Positions 36,801 through 48,900 of a stretch of 64,000 bases of DNA are shown here, in pieces. A model generated the notes under the pieces. That model did no database searches. It was not told where the DNA came from and saw only the letters and a program-made list of their open reading frames with translations. Every line of letters begins with the position of its first letter. Within the stretch, counting starts at the first letter, position 1. The DNA is from Arcuatula senhousia. Taxonomy: Eukaryota; Mollusca; Bivalvia; Mytilida; Mytilidae. The translations under genes and the position numbers were made by a program. The stretch covers positions 6,758,001 to 6,822,000 of the forward strand of contig OZ020311.1 of assembly GCA_963971305.1 (NCBI GenBank), read 5' to 3'.

Positions 36801-39800
36801 AAATACTCAAGACCTGTTCTGTTGGATCTCCCCACCCTGATGAAATCCACACCCCCATGGAAACAGACACCCACCCCATACCACCCCGTCGTAGACCAGC
36901 TAGCCTTGGACAAGAAATGTGCCGCATGGTAGGGAGTCTAATCACAGAGCTGGTCACTCCAGATGTGCTGTATAACAATAGGTTCTGGCCTGAGGAGGAC
37001 TCTATTAGGCTTACAGTTGAGAGGTGAGTACTGTATGACAATGTAATACAAATGTGCCTTCAGCTGAAAGTTGAAAAATGTGTAGTGCTGTGTACTTTAA
37101 AACAGAGGTTTTTTGTCCAAAATGTAATGTACAAAAATAAATTTTGACCCGAGGAAGACTCTTAACAGGCTAACAGTGGAAAAAGTCTGAAAAAGCAAGG
37201 AAAAATCAGCAAAGAAGCTAATAGAATAAAACCATACAAAATAACCAAGCTGTAATAAGGTTTGTTTCCTGCTTCCTAGTTCCTACTCTTGAAAATTAAG
37301 GTAGGTACCGTATTTTCCGGTGTATAAGCCGCTATTTTTTTCCTGAAAAGTTTTGGGTGCGGTTTATACTCCGGTGCGCTTAGTGTGTGTATTTTTTAAA
37401 AGTTTTCAGGTGGACCAGTGTGAAAACATCGATGTTTTCAAGCAAAAATAAAGACTTCTTCTTGGTCATTCCTTGACTACTGCAATTTCTATTTCAGCTT
37501 CATTCATGTGATGTTTTGTTTGTTATTGTATGAAATAAAAAGTAAATACACTGGAATGTGTTTGTTTATTATGTATTTCAGTTGTTTCGATCTTTTTTCT
37601 CCATAATCGGCCATTTTTATTTTGATTATGAAATCAGACAGAGGTGTGCCTAAAATATGGAGTTTATATAATAAATAAAATTCATGCAGTCCCTTTCCTT
37701 TCTCTTCCTTTGTTTTATATCTAATACCTTTGAAATTACACAAAATTGTGTGCTTAATATGCCCTTTTCTATGTTGGTTATGTCCACATTATTACGTTGG
37801 TAAGTAATATTTACATAATTTAGACAGATGTGTTCATTTTCTCCCTACGTTTATACAGAGTTTTGTTCATTTTCTCCCTACAATTTTACAGACTGTTTTC
37901 CTTTAATTCAAGATTTTTTGTCATTATTCTATCTATTTTAGAGCAAACATAAATCATTTTAAAAATTTATTCAGTTAAAACTCATGTGCAGGAAAATTAA
38001 TGAAAAACTACCTTTGACCTGTTGACATCAATCTACACAAGACAATATTACACACCGTTTCATGTGTATTTTTACCAAATGAATATCATGGATTTGTTTG
38101 ATCAAGGAACCATTTGTTCTTGTGATTTTTATTTAATAAATAGTTAATAAATAATCAAGGACACACAACAAATCTATTATTATAAATTGGACACATTTCC
38201 ATACACAGGTATGCCATTTTGATTTTCTTTTCTTTTCCACCACGTGGTCAAAGCTTGAATCTAACTAATGATTAATCAACACAAACAGATCTTGAGTAAT
38301 TGTAACCAAAACATATCAAGGTCAATAAAATTCACTTTAATTGCAATCAAAACAAAAACTGGAGAATCAGGTTGCCGACAAACGATTTAAGGGCGATTTA
38401 AATGCCAATCATAACACCTGTCAAGTGTCATACACTAATTTGCAATTTACCGATATACACACATATACCGTTAAAATCAATAACAATAAGTCAACACACA
38501 AGCTTTATTTATTCATTTTTATTAAGATCAAACACAATTTTATTAACAAATCATAAATAAATAATAATATAAAATGGAAACGATCTTCAACAACATCGGG
38601 AGTCTTTGTGCTGAAAATGAAATAAACGTCACAAAAACCATTCAATATACGTTATAAGACTGAAGAAAGGGGTGCGTTTAATACTCAGGTGCGCTTTATT
38701 AATGGATAAAATCAGATATTTCCCTGAAAATCGGCCCTGCGCCTTAAAGTCCGGAGCGCTTTATTCTCCGGAAAATACGGTAGGTAGGAATTTTTTTTTT
38801 TTTAATTATTTTACATAGAGTCAATGGGGAAGCAATCCCAACTTTATCAGTGCTTGTTCCAAAATGCCAATAAAGACTTCAGGGTAGGGTTAAAAAAAGG
38901 GTAGGAAGGGAAGCAGGAAACAGACATATATTTTTTTATTTTTGTCTTGCCTGTGACTTAAGTCGCTGAAGCCAAGACATAGGTATTACTTTCCGGCACC
39001 GGCGGCGACGGCGTAAACTTTTTTGTAAGACTTTTGTGGAAAATGAATTCCAAGAAAAGTATAATAGCTAGGCATCTGATATTTGGTATACAGACAGTTG
39101 GGGGTATGGTCTACGCAACTGGCACCATGCCCTTTGACCCTGACCCAAATTTCATGGTTCAGCGACTCTGTGGACTTAGATGATTTTTGGTGAAAAAAAC
39201 CTCTTTGTAAGACTTTTGTGGTAAATGAATTCCAAGAAAAGTATAATAGCTAGGCATCTGATTTTTGGTATACAGACAGTTGGGGGAATGGTCTAAGCAA
39301 CTGGCACCATGCCGTTTAACCCTGACCCCAATTTCATTGTTCAGCTACTCTGTGGTTTTAGATGATTTTTGGGGCCAAAAAACCTCTTTGTAAACTTTTG
39401 TGGAAAGAAAAGTATAAAAGCTAGGCATTTGATATTTGGTATACAGACAGTTGGGGTTATGGTCTATGCAACTGGCACCATGCTGTTTGACCCTGACCCC
39501 AATTTCATTGTTCAGCGACTCTGTGGTTTTAGATGATTTTTGGGGCCAAAAAACCTCTTTGTAAGACTTTTGTGGAAAAATGAATTAAGTGAAAAGTATT
39601 ATAGCTAGGCATCTGATATCTGGTATACAGACATCTGGAAATATGGTCTATGCAACTGAAACCATGTCCTGTGACCTTGACACAATTTTCACGGTTCAGT
39701 GACTCTGTGGACTTAGATGATTTTTGGAACAATTAAAACTTTTGTGGAAAATAAATTAAGTTAAAAAGTATAATAGCTAGGCATCTGATATTTGGTATAC

Positions 39801-42423
39801 AGACATTTGGGGTTTTGTTCTACACAACTGACACCATTTTGTGTGACCATTACCCCATTTTCACGGTTCAGTGACTTTGTGAACTTAGATGATTTTTGGG
39901 TGGAAAAAGAATTAAATGAAAAGTATAATATTATAGCTAGGCATCTGATATTTGAGGATTATGGTACATGTATTCACAACTGACATCACCATGTTATGTG
40001 ACTTTGAACCCATTTTCATGGTTGAATGACTTAGTGAATGTTGGTCTTTTTTCATTGTTTATCAATAACTATGGTATCTAGAACACTCTTCAGATATTTT
40101 TGTGATGGTTAAATGGAATTCTGTAACATGACCTTGACCTTAACTTTTCTGAAGGCCCAGCTAGACCTTCAATGAGTTCTGTGATGGTGCCGGCAGGCAA
40201 GACATACTTTAGCCTCAACTCTTGTTTGGCTTAAGCAATGCAAAGTTATAGCAAGACTGAACTAAGATGCTCAAGAAGGGTAAAAATTTTGGTTTTGAAT
40301 TGTTAGTTAAAGAGAGATTAAAATTTGAAACAAGCTATCACACATTCCAAAAATTTATATTGTTATTACATGTATATAATTTATATTGTATTACTGTATT
40401 GATATTGTAGGTTGTGTCTTATACACTTATTCCACATCTCATTATCTTCTATTAATATTTTAAATATTTGAAAAATATTTATTCCAAATGTAGTATTTAA
40501 ACAAGATAACATATTACATTTTTGTTTCAGGGATTTATATGTTTGGAAATTATTTGATGAGAACCCAGTGATGTGGGACATTCTTGACCTTTACTCTGCC
40601 AGTAAGTACATTGTTTAAGTCTCAAAGTTGAATATTAGACACTCTTAATTTCTTTTACCAAATTTAAGAGGTAAATTTTTTTGTTATAGCAAAGTGAATA
40701 TCAGAAGATGGTCTCACAGAAATTTAAATTTAGAATTTTCAAAACTTTTTTAGAACAACACTAGAATACAGCACTTGATTTTGTTTTGTTAAGGTTCACT
40801 AGCCATGTGTAGATGTTCTACAGTGTTGAAATCTCTAACAGCATCCTTGATGAATCACTATGAAAGCTGTCGAGAAAAACAGGCCAGCAATTCTCCAAAA
40901 CATACTGAAGCTTGCTGTAGGGTTGTTAGATGTTTATCTAAGGTTTGTTGAAATACATCTCTTACCAAACACTATGAAATAACATGCCAGCAACTCTTTG
41001 AAACAAAATGAGGCTGAAGGGTTGTCAGATGTTAATCAAAGGTTGGTAGTCACTGCCAAAGTGGTCACTGTAGTTTAAATTCACCCCTTCCACAGGTAAA
41101 AATAATTACCAGAGCTACAGAGAGAATCTAGCCATTACAGATATTGGTATGTCATAGGGTTTTGTTTCGTCCTCTAGATTTGACTTGCTAGAGTGACTGT
41201 TAGCAACATGGCTGGTGTGTTGCAAATGCAGGAACTGCTTATCTGCTTTGAGCACCTGAGTTCACTCTCGTTAAAACTTGAGTTCACATTGTTGTTTGCT
41301 ATTCAGTTATGTGTTTTATGTTGTCTGTTACTTCATGCTGTTTACTGGCTTTGGCTTTACCTTTTTTACCTTTGACATTCTAATGCAACATTGTTATTGG
41401 TCTGCTTTTTATAAAATATAAAATTATCTGTAATTTTATTTTCAGTGTCATCTTTTACCTGCACCTATGAAGTACATATCAGAGTTATTCCCCTTAGTTA
41501 CATCATATGAAGCATACTTATTACTTGTGGAAATGTGGAAATATATCAAGGTAAGCTTCAAATCTTTTGTTATGTTTCACTAATACTAGTAACAAAAGTT
41601 AAGATTAGAGAATAATGACCCATTAAAATATTCAAAAAATTCACATTAATAAAGCAGAAAGGGGAAGTAGAGAAAAAGGCAAAACATCTACTTCTTCTTC
41701 TTCCAACTCAGACTTGAGCCTTATACTCTGCTCTATTCTATATTTAATGAAGAATTGAGTACCAAGTGCCCCTCACTTTTCTATTTATACCTTCATGAGG
41801 ATATAAAGGAAGGAAAGTCGTTGCTTTCTGATATCAGGGGAGATAATTTGGGTTGGTTTTTTTTTGCAGAATGATGTATCTTTAGCTAGCTTTAAATAAA
41901 AATTATCCTATCTTATCTTGCTTGTAAATCTAGATTACAATGTCCTCTTAAGTTGTTTGTTTTAATTGACTTATTTTATTTTTAGGAAAATCCTCCTACT
42001 GAGGATCCTGATGAAGTAAAGAAAAGAGGTGAGTTATGCCCCTTTGTTTAGTTACTAAAATCTATGACAAAGGCAGTGTGGAAGTGAATGAAATATTTTG
42101 TAACTGGACTGTTTAATACAGGAAACTACAGTCAATAACATCCTCTATGACATTGAAGACCATTATGCCAGTATTAAATAATTCAAATGAAAGTTTCCAA
42201 CGTTAATTCAAAAGCCAAAATTGTTGTAAAAATTAACAGTCAAATTAGGACATTAGACAAAAACCTTAGCATTGTTTTTAAGTTTATATTTTTTTATTTT
42301 TCAGTTTGTGAGCCGAGACATACGGTGACAGTTAGATCTGTTTTACATAAAGATATTGACAGGATGGGACATATTTATTCTAGATTTTTCAGCCATACGG
42401 TGCCAACATCATCAAGTTCATGA
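21811..42423 (+). CDS. INTS5: Integrator complex subunit 5
   Basis: Subunit of the nuclear Integrator complex, which cleaves snRNA and paused mRNA transcripts made by RNA polymerase II. Exons, all GT-AG and phase-consistent: 21811-22024, 22516-22619, 23187-23341, 23751-23843, 24294-24492, 25600-25717, 26161-26236, 26848-26939, 28924-28979, 29696-29832, 31762-31870, 32997-33181, 33687-33883, 34112-34230, 36196-36390, 36767-37023, 40531-40601, 40794-40942, 41446-41550, 41986-42028, 42305-42423. They give 930 residues, against about 1,020 in the human protein. Landmarks are [66 protein letters not shown] and [10 protein letters not shown] near the end. The helical-repeat character is clear; no enzyme motif is expected. 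The first listed exon lacks a convincing start, so the N-terminal exon is probably upstream or in the gap. Introns carry many repeats, including copies of two of its own exons. Confidence 0.85.
22879..23001. mobile_element. 123-bp inverted-repeat element in an INTS5 intron
   Basis: Perfect 16-bp terminal arms ATTACTCTATTTTATT and AATAAAATAGAGTAAT. No coding capacity. Confidence 0.7.
24601..25105. repeat. Pair of diverged direct repeats in an INTS5 intron
   Basis: About 75 bp are shared between 24650-24725 and 25029-25100, both reading tcaaaattacaaataccaaa, then gcgggtataaa and ttcaagga. Meaning unknown. Confidence 0.45.
25249..25599 (+). pseudogene. Three decayed tandem copies of an INTS5 exon
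   Basis: Copies at about 25249, 25371 and 25486 precede the intact exon at 25600, with spacing about 122, 115 and 114 bp. The last two decayed copies keep the pyrimidine tract and CAG acceptor. The copy at 25371 has a TAA inside the exon. The copy at 25486 reads into TGA and has lost the region encoding the exon end. The copy at 25249 has lost the AG acceptor context. Only the 25600 copy has a full frame and a GTAAGT donor, so it is taken as the working exon. Confidence 0.75.
25746..25957. mobile_element. 212-bp inverted-repeat element in an INTS5 intron
   Basis: Left end TACTGTGGATTCATTTATTT followed by TCGTGGG. The right end is its imperfect complement with CCCCACGAATAATAATG and ACCACAATA. 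Small non-autonomous DNA element; no coding capacity. Confidence 0.6.
26480..26700. repeat. Fragment of a pearl-like tandem core
   Basis: Words such as tatgagcacctcc, tatatcaagaac and gatgaaacttgg are shared with 56400-56525, and the wording resembles cores of the other pearl-like elements. Terminal arms are not visible here. Confidence 0.4.
27131..28275. mobile_element. Pearl/Helentron-like element H2
   Basis: Terminal arms TGTCTCGCCTGC (27134-27145) and GCAGGCGAGACA (28237-28248) are exact complements. The left end also folds on itself: GTCTCGCCT.GCGAC-gaaaa-GTCGC...AGGCGAGAC. The core is about six tandem units of about 180 bp, each containing gctaggcatctgatatttgg and cagtgactctgtgaactta. 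Same family as 38940-40225 and 59653-60638. Confidence 0.75.
28288..28805. repeat. Tandem-core repeat of about 150 bp, three units
   Basis: Units begin near cccatctcttatacacaact and contain ccaaacccctcaatgga and catagcaaaacatgga. A tgtctgtcc tract precedes them, which again suggests a pearl-like element with unclear ends. Confidence 0.5.
29696..30156 (+). repeat. INTS5: Tandem triplication of an INTS5 exon (162-bp period)
   Basis: Copy 1 is the exon 29696-29832 with acceptor cccag. Copies 2 and 3 restart at TTATTA (29864 and 30026) and end at 29994 and 30156, each before GTAAGT. Copies 2 and 3 are preceded by the triplet CAG, usable as an acceptor in the same phase, and lack only the first two codons. 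All eight differences I see among the copies within the coding part are synonymous. Only 31 bp lie between successive copies, too short for an ordinary intron, so a transcript could include only one. Including two would also shift frame. Confidence 0.75.
30193..31566. mobile_element. Pearl-like element H3 with about 21 copies of a 53-bp unit
   Basis: A left hairpin is formed by GGATTTCAC and GTGAAAAATCC (30198-30219). A ggcgggcggg tract follows, then a lead region with cacttgatatttggtata, and from about 30430 about 21 units near agttaatcacccctgagttt followed by tcattcaataatgga. The right arm is unclear. A fragment of the lead region recurs at 31990-32170. Confidence 0.65.
31990..32170. repeat. 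Fragment of the H3 lead region
   Basis: Shares cagcatcttgatatttggt and the gggcc-acattgtggga arrangement with 30280-30420. It is directly followed by another pearl-like element. Confidence 0.45.
32177..32925. mobile_element. Pearl-like element H4
   Basis: The left end ATGTCCC...GGGGGCAT can fold. A (ACGT/GTCC)n tract follows at 32220-32255. Four tandem units of about 166 bp each contain gtcaagcttttctcag and gaaacttggtaggatg. The right end has AGGGGCAT, partly complementary to the left arm. Confidence 0.6.
34806..36010. mobile_element. Pearl-like element H5
   Basis: Left hairpin AGCCGAGTT...AACTCGGCT (34806-34835) and a right terminal AACTCGGCT at 35995-36003. A (GGGC)n tract at 34850-34882 is followed by tandem units of about 161 bp with accataactcaaaaagtttt, taccataagaggagg and gttcaaggtcaaggtcac. 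Confidence 0.7.
37308..38780. mobile_element. 1.47-kb inverted-repeat DNA element
   Basis: Terminal arms CCGTATTTTCCGG and CCGGAAAATACGG are exact complements. Both sides carry the direct repeat taggta (37302-37307 and 38781-38786). Subterminal regions also pair: the left has cggtttatactccggtgcgc, the right gcgctttattctccgg. No transposase frame is visible, so it is non-autonomous. Superfamily not assigned. Confidence 0.75.
38940..40225. mobile_element. Pearl/Helentron-like element H6
   Basis: Same core as H2 (gctaggcatctgatatttgg) in about six units. Its ends read TGTCTTGCCTG and CAGGCAAGACA. Both differ from H2 at the same paired position, so complementarity is kept. A ggcggcgacggcg tract follows the left end. 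Confidence 0.7.
41195..41385 (+). repeat. Dispersed retroelement-tail repeat, copy C (plus strand)
   Basis: Diverged copy in an INTS5 intron with ggaactgctta, gttcactctcg, ttgttgtttgctattcagtt and tttactggctttgg, in the opposite orientation to the others. Confidence 0.45.
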
Positions 42424-42527
42424 ACTGAATTATTTAAATTATATTAAATTGTAAATAATTGTGTTGATGTTTTACATTATTTAAGAATAACTTGATTGTG
42501 ATCATCGACTTCATGAATTAATGTAAG

Positions 42528-42730
42528 AAGTTTAGAGGTACATGTATTAGTGGAGCATCTGAATGTCAAAAGTCAGACAGGGCGAAGACAAAACGAAACA
42601 CACAGCACATAAAAACTACTGAAAAGCAATCAACAACACAAACTAAAGTTGTATTGAGACTGAACTCAGGAGTTTCAGAAGGCAGGTTTGCAGCAGGTTG
42701 CAACTAACCCACCCATACATCTACGAAGAC
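42528..42730 (-). repeat. Dispersed retroelement-tail repeat, copy D
   Basis: Lies just past INTS5. Shares gcatctgaatgtcaaaagtc and agcaatcaacaacacaaact with the type copy at 20106-20388. Confidence 0.55.
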
Positions 42731-44544
42731 TTTTCTAATTTTTGTATCTATTAATGTGCTAGTCTTTTAATGAATCATACTGGTGTCAATTGATGATAAA
42801 ATATAAAACATGGTTTTGAACATGGTTTAAAATGCACTATGGTCACTTGTTTATAAAACAACAAGAATTGGTATTTAATAGGTAAAATTTACGTAGGATG
42901 CATAAGAAAAAAAACCATTAACATGAAAGAAACACATATTTATCTTTAAATGTTAAATACAATTTTGAAAAATACTTTTTCAAACCGAGGCAATATTTCT
43001 TTGTCCAGAAAATGCAGTTAGACCTGTGGGTTTCCAACCCCCATGAATTTTTATTTTTTATTGAGTCTGAATGTTTTTTATGTAGCCTGGTACTTAAAAT
43101 ACAATAAAAAATGAACTAACCATTTACATATTACCCAGTTTAGTGTTTCATTTGCATTAAATTATGATTACATACACTTTTTCAGCAATAAAAAGTCATA
43201 TTCAATGCACTTTCTTTGTATAAATATTAATTTCCACAGAAAAAAAAATACATGGTAGAATAAATATGTATAAGACAAGTTAAGTAACATAACGAGGCAG
43301 TCAATTGAGCCGTAGGATGAAGCTGGATTTAAAAAAAGAACACCAAAGGGATTGCTTGCTTAGAAATTCTCAATGGGGTTAAGTATCAAGTTTATATAAT
43401 TAACCTCATTAACTAAAGAATAGTTTTGCTAAAATTTGATTTTTAGCTTTAATATTCATTCTTTTTTTATTCCTGGTGGGCATTGTGCCCTAAACATGTA
43501 GAATGAAAGCTTATTGGCAGATAGAAAATTAACCATTTACTGGTAGCACTACAAAAGTGTTCAATGAGTCAAAACTTAACATAACCACTTAGAGACACTA
43601 TTGCAAATGAAGTGTTTTTGTGTGCTCACCCAATTGAACAAAACCTATTGTTTAATGTTTAGTTTCTCCATTTAGGAAGGTAGTTGACCTTGAAGAATGA
43701 ACATCAGATAAGCAATTTATGTTCCTTGGAGCCTTTACCTGAATAATATTTTACATGTAACAAAATGAATAATGTAAAACTAGAACATTAGAACACAACT
43801 TTTGGTTATCATAAAGAAAGATTAAAAGTCAATATCATACATGTGACGGATCTGTGATGACAAAGCTGGAGATTTTGAATTGACAATTGAGGGCACTAGC
43901 GTGTGCCAAATATACATGGCTTCACTGATTAATCTCAAACTGTTTATACAATCATCGGGTCAATTTTGGCAATAAACTTTTAATTAACACCTATACCTGT
44001 TAATTTAACGTCTACCTAATTGACAAACCCCTAAAACATCGGAAATGTTTTATGACTGATCAATTACATGTCTATAAAATTAAAATTTTGCCATGTCTTG
44101 AAAAAGCGTGAGATTACACAAAAAGTCAGGAGAAAGGGAGATGGATAAAAAAGTCGGGAGATTTCGTCTCCCGGCGGGAGAATCACATGTATGCAATATC
44201 ACATACATTTGAAAAAACAAAGCAGACACAGTGCCCCACCTTTATATTTATCAAACAGCTAGATAATCTATCAATTACAATGCTCACCTCGTTACGCATT
44301 ATTGTCTCTAAGCAGGAATTGACTTTAACTTTTCAAAAATCACTCATCGGTGTAGAAAAAGAAGTTCACAGCAAGCATCTGAACCATCAATGTATCTTGC
44401 TTAGCATCCCTAAATGCACCTGCCATACCATTTTGGTCAATGTAGTACTTGCCTATTAACAGGAATGGACTTTAATCATTCTTCTGTATGTGGTCATTCA
44501 TGCAGAAAATATAGGTCAAAACCAGCATCTGAAGCATGCATAGT
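42731..44544. other. Intergenic stretch between INTS5 and AK5
   Basis: AT-rich with short chance open frames only. I see no gene, RNA or clear repeat structure here. Confidence 0.4.
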
Positions 44545-44842
44545 GCTAAGGGAGCGACCATTTGATTTTAATGGGGGGGGGGGGGGGGGGGGGTTATGGT
44601 GTAATTTGAAATTAAAAGGCAGGCAAAATCCAGAAATAAAAAGGCAGGACAGTGCTTGAGTAAAAAAAAAAAAGGGCAGGCTGGTATTTTGGCTACAAAA
44701 TTTATAGTTGCTTTGAAAAAGAAAATATTTGAGTGCGCAAGCGGGCAAGAAAAAATTCAGGCTCGACTTTTTCCGAAAATAAAAAGGCAGGACAAAGAAA
44801 ATATCCATAGCCCCCCATAAAATCAAATGGTTGCTCCCTTAG
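44545..44842. mobile_element. 298-bp inverted-repeat element, same family as 2755-3045
   Basis: Left GCTAAGGGAGCGACCATTTG and right CAAATGGTTGCTCCCTTAGC are complements apart from one base. An inner G-run (44573-44593) faces a C-run at 44811-44816. Internal text includes two aaaaaggcaggaca words. Confidence 0.7.
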
Positions 44843-45948
44843 CATCACTAGGTACACCTACCATACCGTATAATTGATGTGGCAAATGTCAGAAAGCATG
44901 CAGGGATTGGAAATTTGGGGATTTTGAATGGAAGGATGGATGGACAGATGAACGGACCTGAACACTGTATGCCCCTCTACTTTCGTAGACTGGGCATAAA
45001 AATTAGTATTAAATTGACCAATCATTTACCTTGAAAGTGGGGGGGGGGGGGGTTATTTTTTCTAAAAAAATATTTGGAATCTGATTTTTGGTAAAAATAC
45101 ATTTTGGTAGAATGAAAACAAATTTTCTGAAGAAAGATTTTCGCTTCATCAAATCATGTCAATTATGTGAAAAAAAAAGGTTTTCATGACACTTGACTCC
45201 TTAAGTAAGAAAAAAATTTGACCAGAACAATAACCCCCCCCCCCCTTTTCTGGTTAATTTCTTACAGTTGTTTTTTTTTTTTCAAGACATCGGAGGTTTT
45301 TTTTACATGTTCCAAAAAAGGAAACGAATAAAAGAAATTTGTCCGCTCAAACTCTTATTTTTTCATGCATTGTCTGAAGAACTATGAATTAATTTTGGTG
45401 TGGCCTTAATGTAAAAGTACTATAAGAAGGTGACCCTTAATGTTCAGTTATTTAGATTCAATTAGCACTATAGAAAAAAGTGACATTATTATAAAACTTA
45501 TTTACAGTTTTTTTGTTTTCTAATTTATCAAATTGCAGTTAATCTGATATGGCCTTGACATTTTGTACGACATGGTGTTCTGTTGTATATCTAAATTTTG
45601 GTTTTTAGGCGGAGTTTTTAACGCGAATGATTATTTTCGATATTTTGAGTTTGTCAAATATTAAAATTTCTCTGTCTGTAATATGATGAAATGTATTTTT
45701 CGATGTTTTTATCAAATCGACTCAAAAATTAATAGAGACTTTTAATAAATAGTATTGTTTATTTAAAGAACTATTTTATCGGAACCGGAAACCTATCCGC
45801 GATTTATTTGTTGTCCTTGGATACAGGTGCCCGTTGGAGAGTTTGATTACTGAATTCGTGGTTTCTACAACATTTTATTGAATAGGATACTGTAACCGTC
45901 AAGATACCTCCTAAAAAGCAATCGTATATCCGCGTCCGTAGCGGAAAG
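44843..45948. other. Upstream region of the AK5-like gene
   Basis: Contains G-run 45040-45052 and C-run 45233-45245, which could pair as ends of a further small element. The 5' UTR and promoter should lie near 45750-45948, but no TATA box or initiator is convincing. Confidence 0.35.
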
Positions 45949-48900
45949 ATGAGTACGGATGATGCAAAAACGTATTTGTCCAAGCGAGAAATACCTCGCT
46001 TGTTTGAGGTGAGAAAAAATTACATGTTTTGCTTTATTTTAGAAACACATGCACAACAATAAACAAAAACTTATATAGCTGTTTTATGCGCTAATGAAAA
46101 GGTGCTTAATGAAAATTTTCTACTGATTATTGTAGAATTTACAAGGCAATCTTTCATATCCATGTAATTCATTTGCACAGTCAGTCAAAGTGTTTTTTGA
46201 AATGTTTCATACATACTGTATGTATGCAGGCCTGTCCATGGATCATGATTTGTTCAGCAAAATTTGCTGAGTTCTATCAAAATATACAGCAATGTACACA
46301 TATTTATCTTTTCGGTGGTCCGGCAAAACCAAAACATATTTCAAAAACTCTGTTTGCATGCGGCATTTGGAGCAAACATTTCACTGGCCCTGGTCCTGGG
46401 TCATGTGTATTATGTAACATTTAAAAAATTATATGTTTTTTGACATTCATGACTTTGGCAAGTCACCCATTGGCATAGAGGTTTATTACTGTGGTGGATC
46501 CAGAAATTTTCAAACGGGAGGGCTAGCAATAAAAAAAAAACAGCTTGGTCCTCTTGTTTCATACAGTTCATAACCAAAATTTTCTGTCAAACATGAACAG
46601 GCCTGCCTCAAGCGGCCTTTTCTTAATCCACATATCCACCTTTGTATTTTATGCTGGAAAAAGGGTCTATGATTATCTGTTCTCTCAGCTTTCACCTCAT
46701 TCCCAGATAAACTTGTACAATTTCTGTCCCTGTTAAAAATTTTGGTTTTCACTGACATCCCTTAACCTCCTGTTTCTACTTTAGGATCCCCAGTCAGCAT
46801 TTCACGGTTTTCTTATCTGAACAAGCCTCCATCAATTATATTTCTCATATCCATAACACCTAGCTTCCTGTCTATCCCTTTGAGTTGAGAAAATGCATAG
46901 CAAGATTCAGAATCAGCAATTATAAATTGTTCATTGAGACCGGATGGTATACCAAACCCTTAACAAAAAAAAGAAGAAAGAATTTGTCAAAAATATAATT
47001 AGAATGAAATTGAAAATGAACTACATTTCTTTTCCTCTTGTACTACATTGTCTGATCTCAGAAATAAATTATTTGAAAGTCAAAATATCATATTAACTTC
47101 ACCCAGTTATCAAACTTTAATAAATTCTACTGGTGCTTCAATAATGGAGATATAAGAACTCTGAATGACTTGGGCTCTTTCCTGCTAAATTGTGATCATG
47201 TAATGTTACTTAATTAAAGTAAAAATCTCATGTGCATGCATAGACTCCTATTTTACATACCCTTGCTTTTTAACTTTTTTGATTATAGTCACTTCATATA
47301 TGTGAGTACACTGATCATTTATGTCTGTACATGTATATGTAAATGCCCCTTGGGGCCAATAATTGTCTAATAAAATTTGTATTTTGTATATATACATGTA
47401 TGTACTTGCAATATAGTTCAAAAATACAAGCACATACAGTTGTAAATACATTTATAACAACATTTTAAACTAAAAACTTGATATAATTACAGAGTCTGAT
47501 GACGGGACTGATGTACCACAGGCCATCTGACCACATCAGTTACCTTATTGAATGTCTCAACAAGGTCAAGGACAAAGGTCAAGAAAACCTGGCATGGAAC
47601 TCCTTTGTTGAAGTCAGACGCACCAAGACTCCTCTTCCACCAATTACACCTGAGAATGGAAAACGACCAAAATCTAGGTCAAAAACACCTGTCAAAATAG
47701 GTAATTACAGTAAATTGTAAAGAGCTGATAGGCAAGTGTCTATAAGTAGATTTGTTGTTGTTTTTTGTGTTTATATATTAAAACCAAAACAATAAGCTTT
47801 TTTTTAAATATTATGGTATTTCAATATTTTATGTGCATGAATATATAAAAATGTTTTGCTAGATTAATTTTTATATCATGTTTTTTTTTCATTTTTTGTG
47901 TATGTTTAATTAGTATATATATATATGATGAAATATACATGTAGCATACATGTATAATTATTAAAGTGAGATAAATCATGCTTGGTAAAATATTTCAAAA
48001 TTAATCCTTTTGTCCTGCAGACCGAGTTATACAGTTTAGAGGTTCAGGACTTGCACATGTCCCATGGAATATTGTCCAACAAAAATAAATAATACATTTT
48101 CCTGTACAATTTTGACTAATTGTCAATGATTTATTTTATTAGACAAGGAATATTTCTGGGTGGAAAGATCTGGACGATCAAATATAGGTACTTTGTGTGC
48201 CAATCATGTAACAAGGTTGTCTCCCTTTGTGATCATGTGAATAAATTTCAATTCTAACAGCAACAAATGTTTTTTTTTTCACATTCACTGACTTCAATCA
48301 AATTTAATAATTGATCGCTTAACACAGGGTTCCCACACCATCCTTGAATTAAAGGAAACCTGGAAATGTCCTTGAATTTCATTTCAAGGCTCTGAAAAAC
48401 CTGTAAAAATCCTTGAATTTTATCAAATATCCTTGAAAAACCCTGTAATTTTTTAATATGCAGATTTGTTGATTGTTTGATAAAAAAAGTCCCAAAAATA
48501 TTTGATTTTTAAAATTTGTGTGAACTAATTTAATCCTTGAAAATGACCTCAATACCCTTGAAAAGTCCTGGAAAAACCCTTGAATTTTGTGTCAAAAAAT
48601 AGTGGGAACCCTGTTAACAGTCACTCAATTAAATAATTGTACATTATTTACATTACATTTCAGGAAGTGCATTTTATTTTCAATGTATTGAAGTACTATT
48701 CCACATAAGGATCAGTCAGGGGATGGCACATTGATAATTTCTGATCTCAGATTTAGGGGTTAAGACGAATTCATTTCATCTTAAAAAAAAACAATGCAGT
48801 TTCTATGTTTTAAAATAATAGTGTAGATCTTTTTTGACTGGTTATCTAGAGAAAAAATTTGGAGGGAAAATTTCCTTACTTTTTACTGTATAATGTAAAT

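Noticed and set aside
44494..44826. Open frame with a poly-proline run on the minus strand
   Set aside because: The run is the G homopolymer of a small inverted-repeat element.
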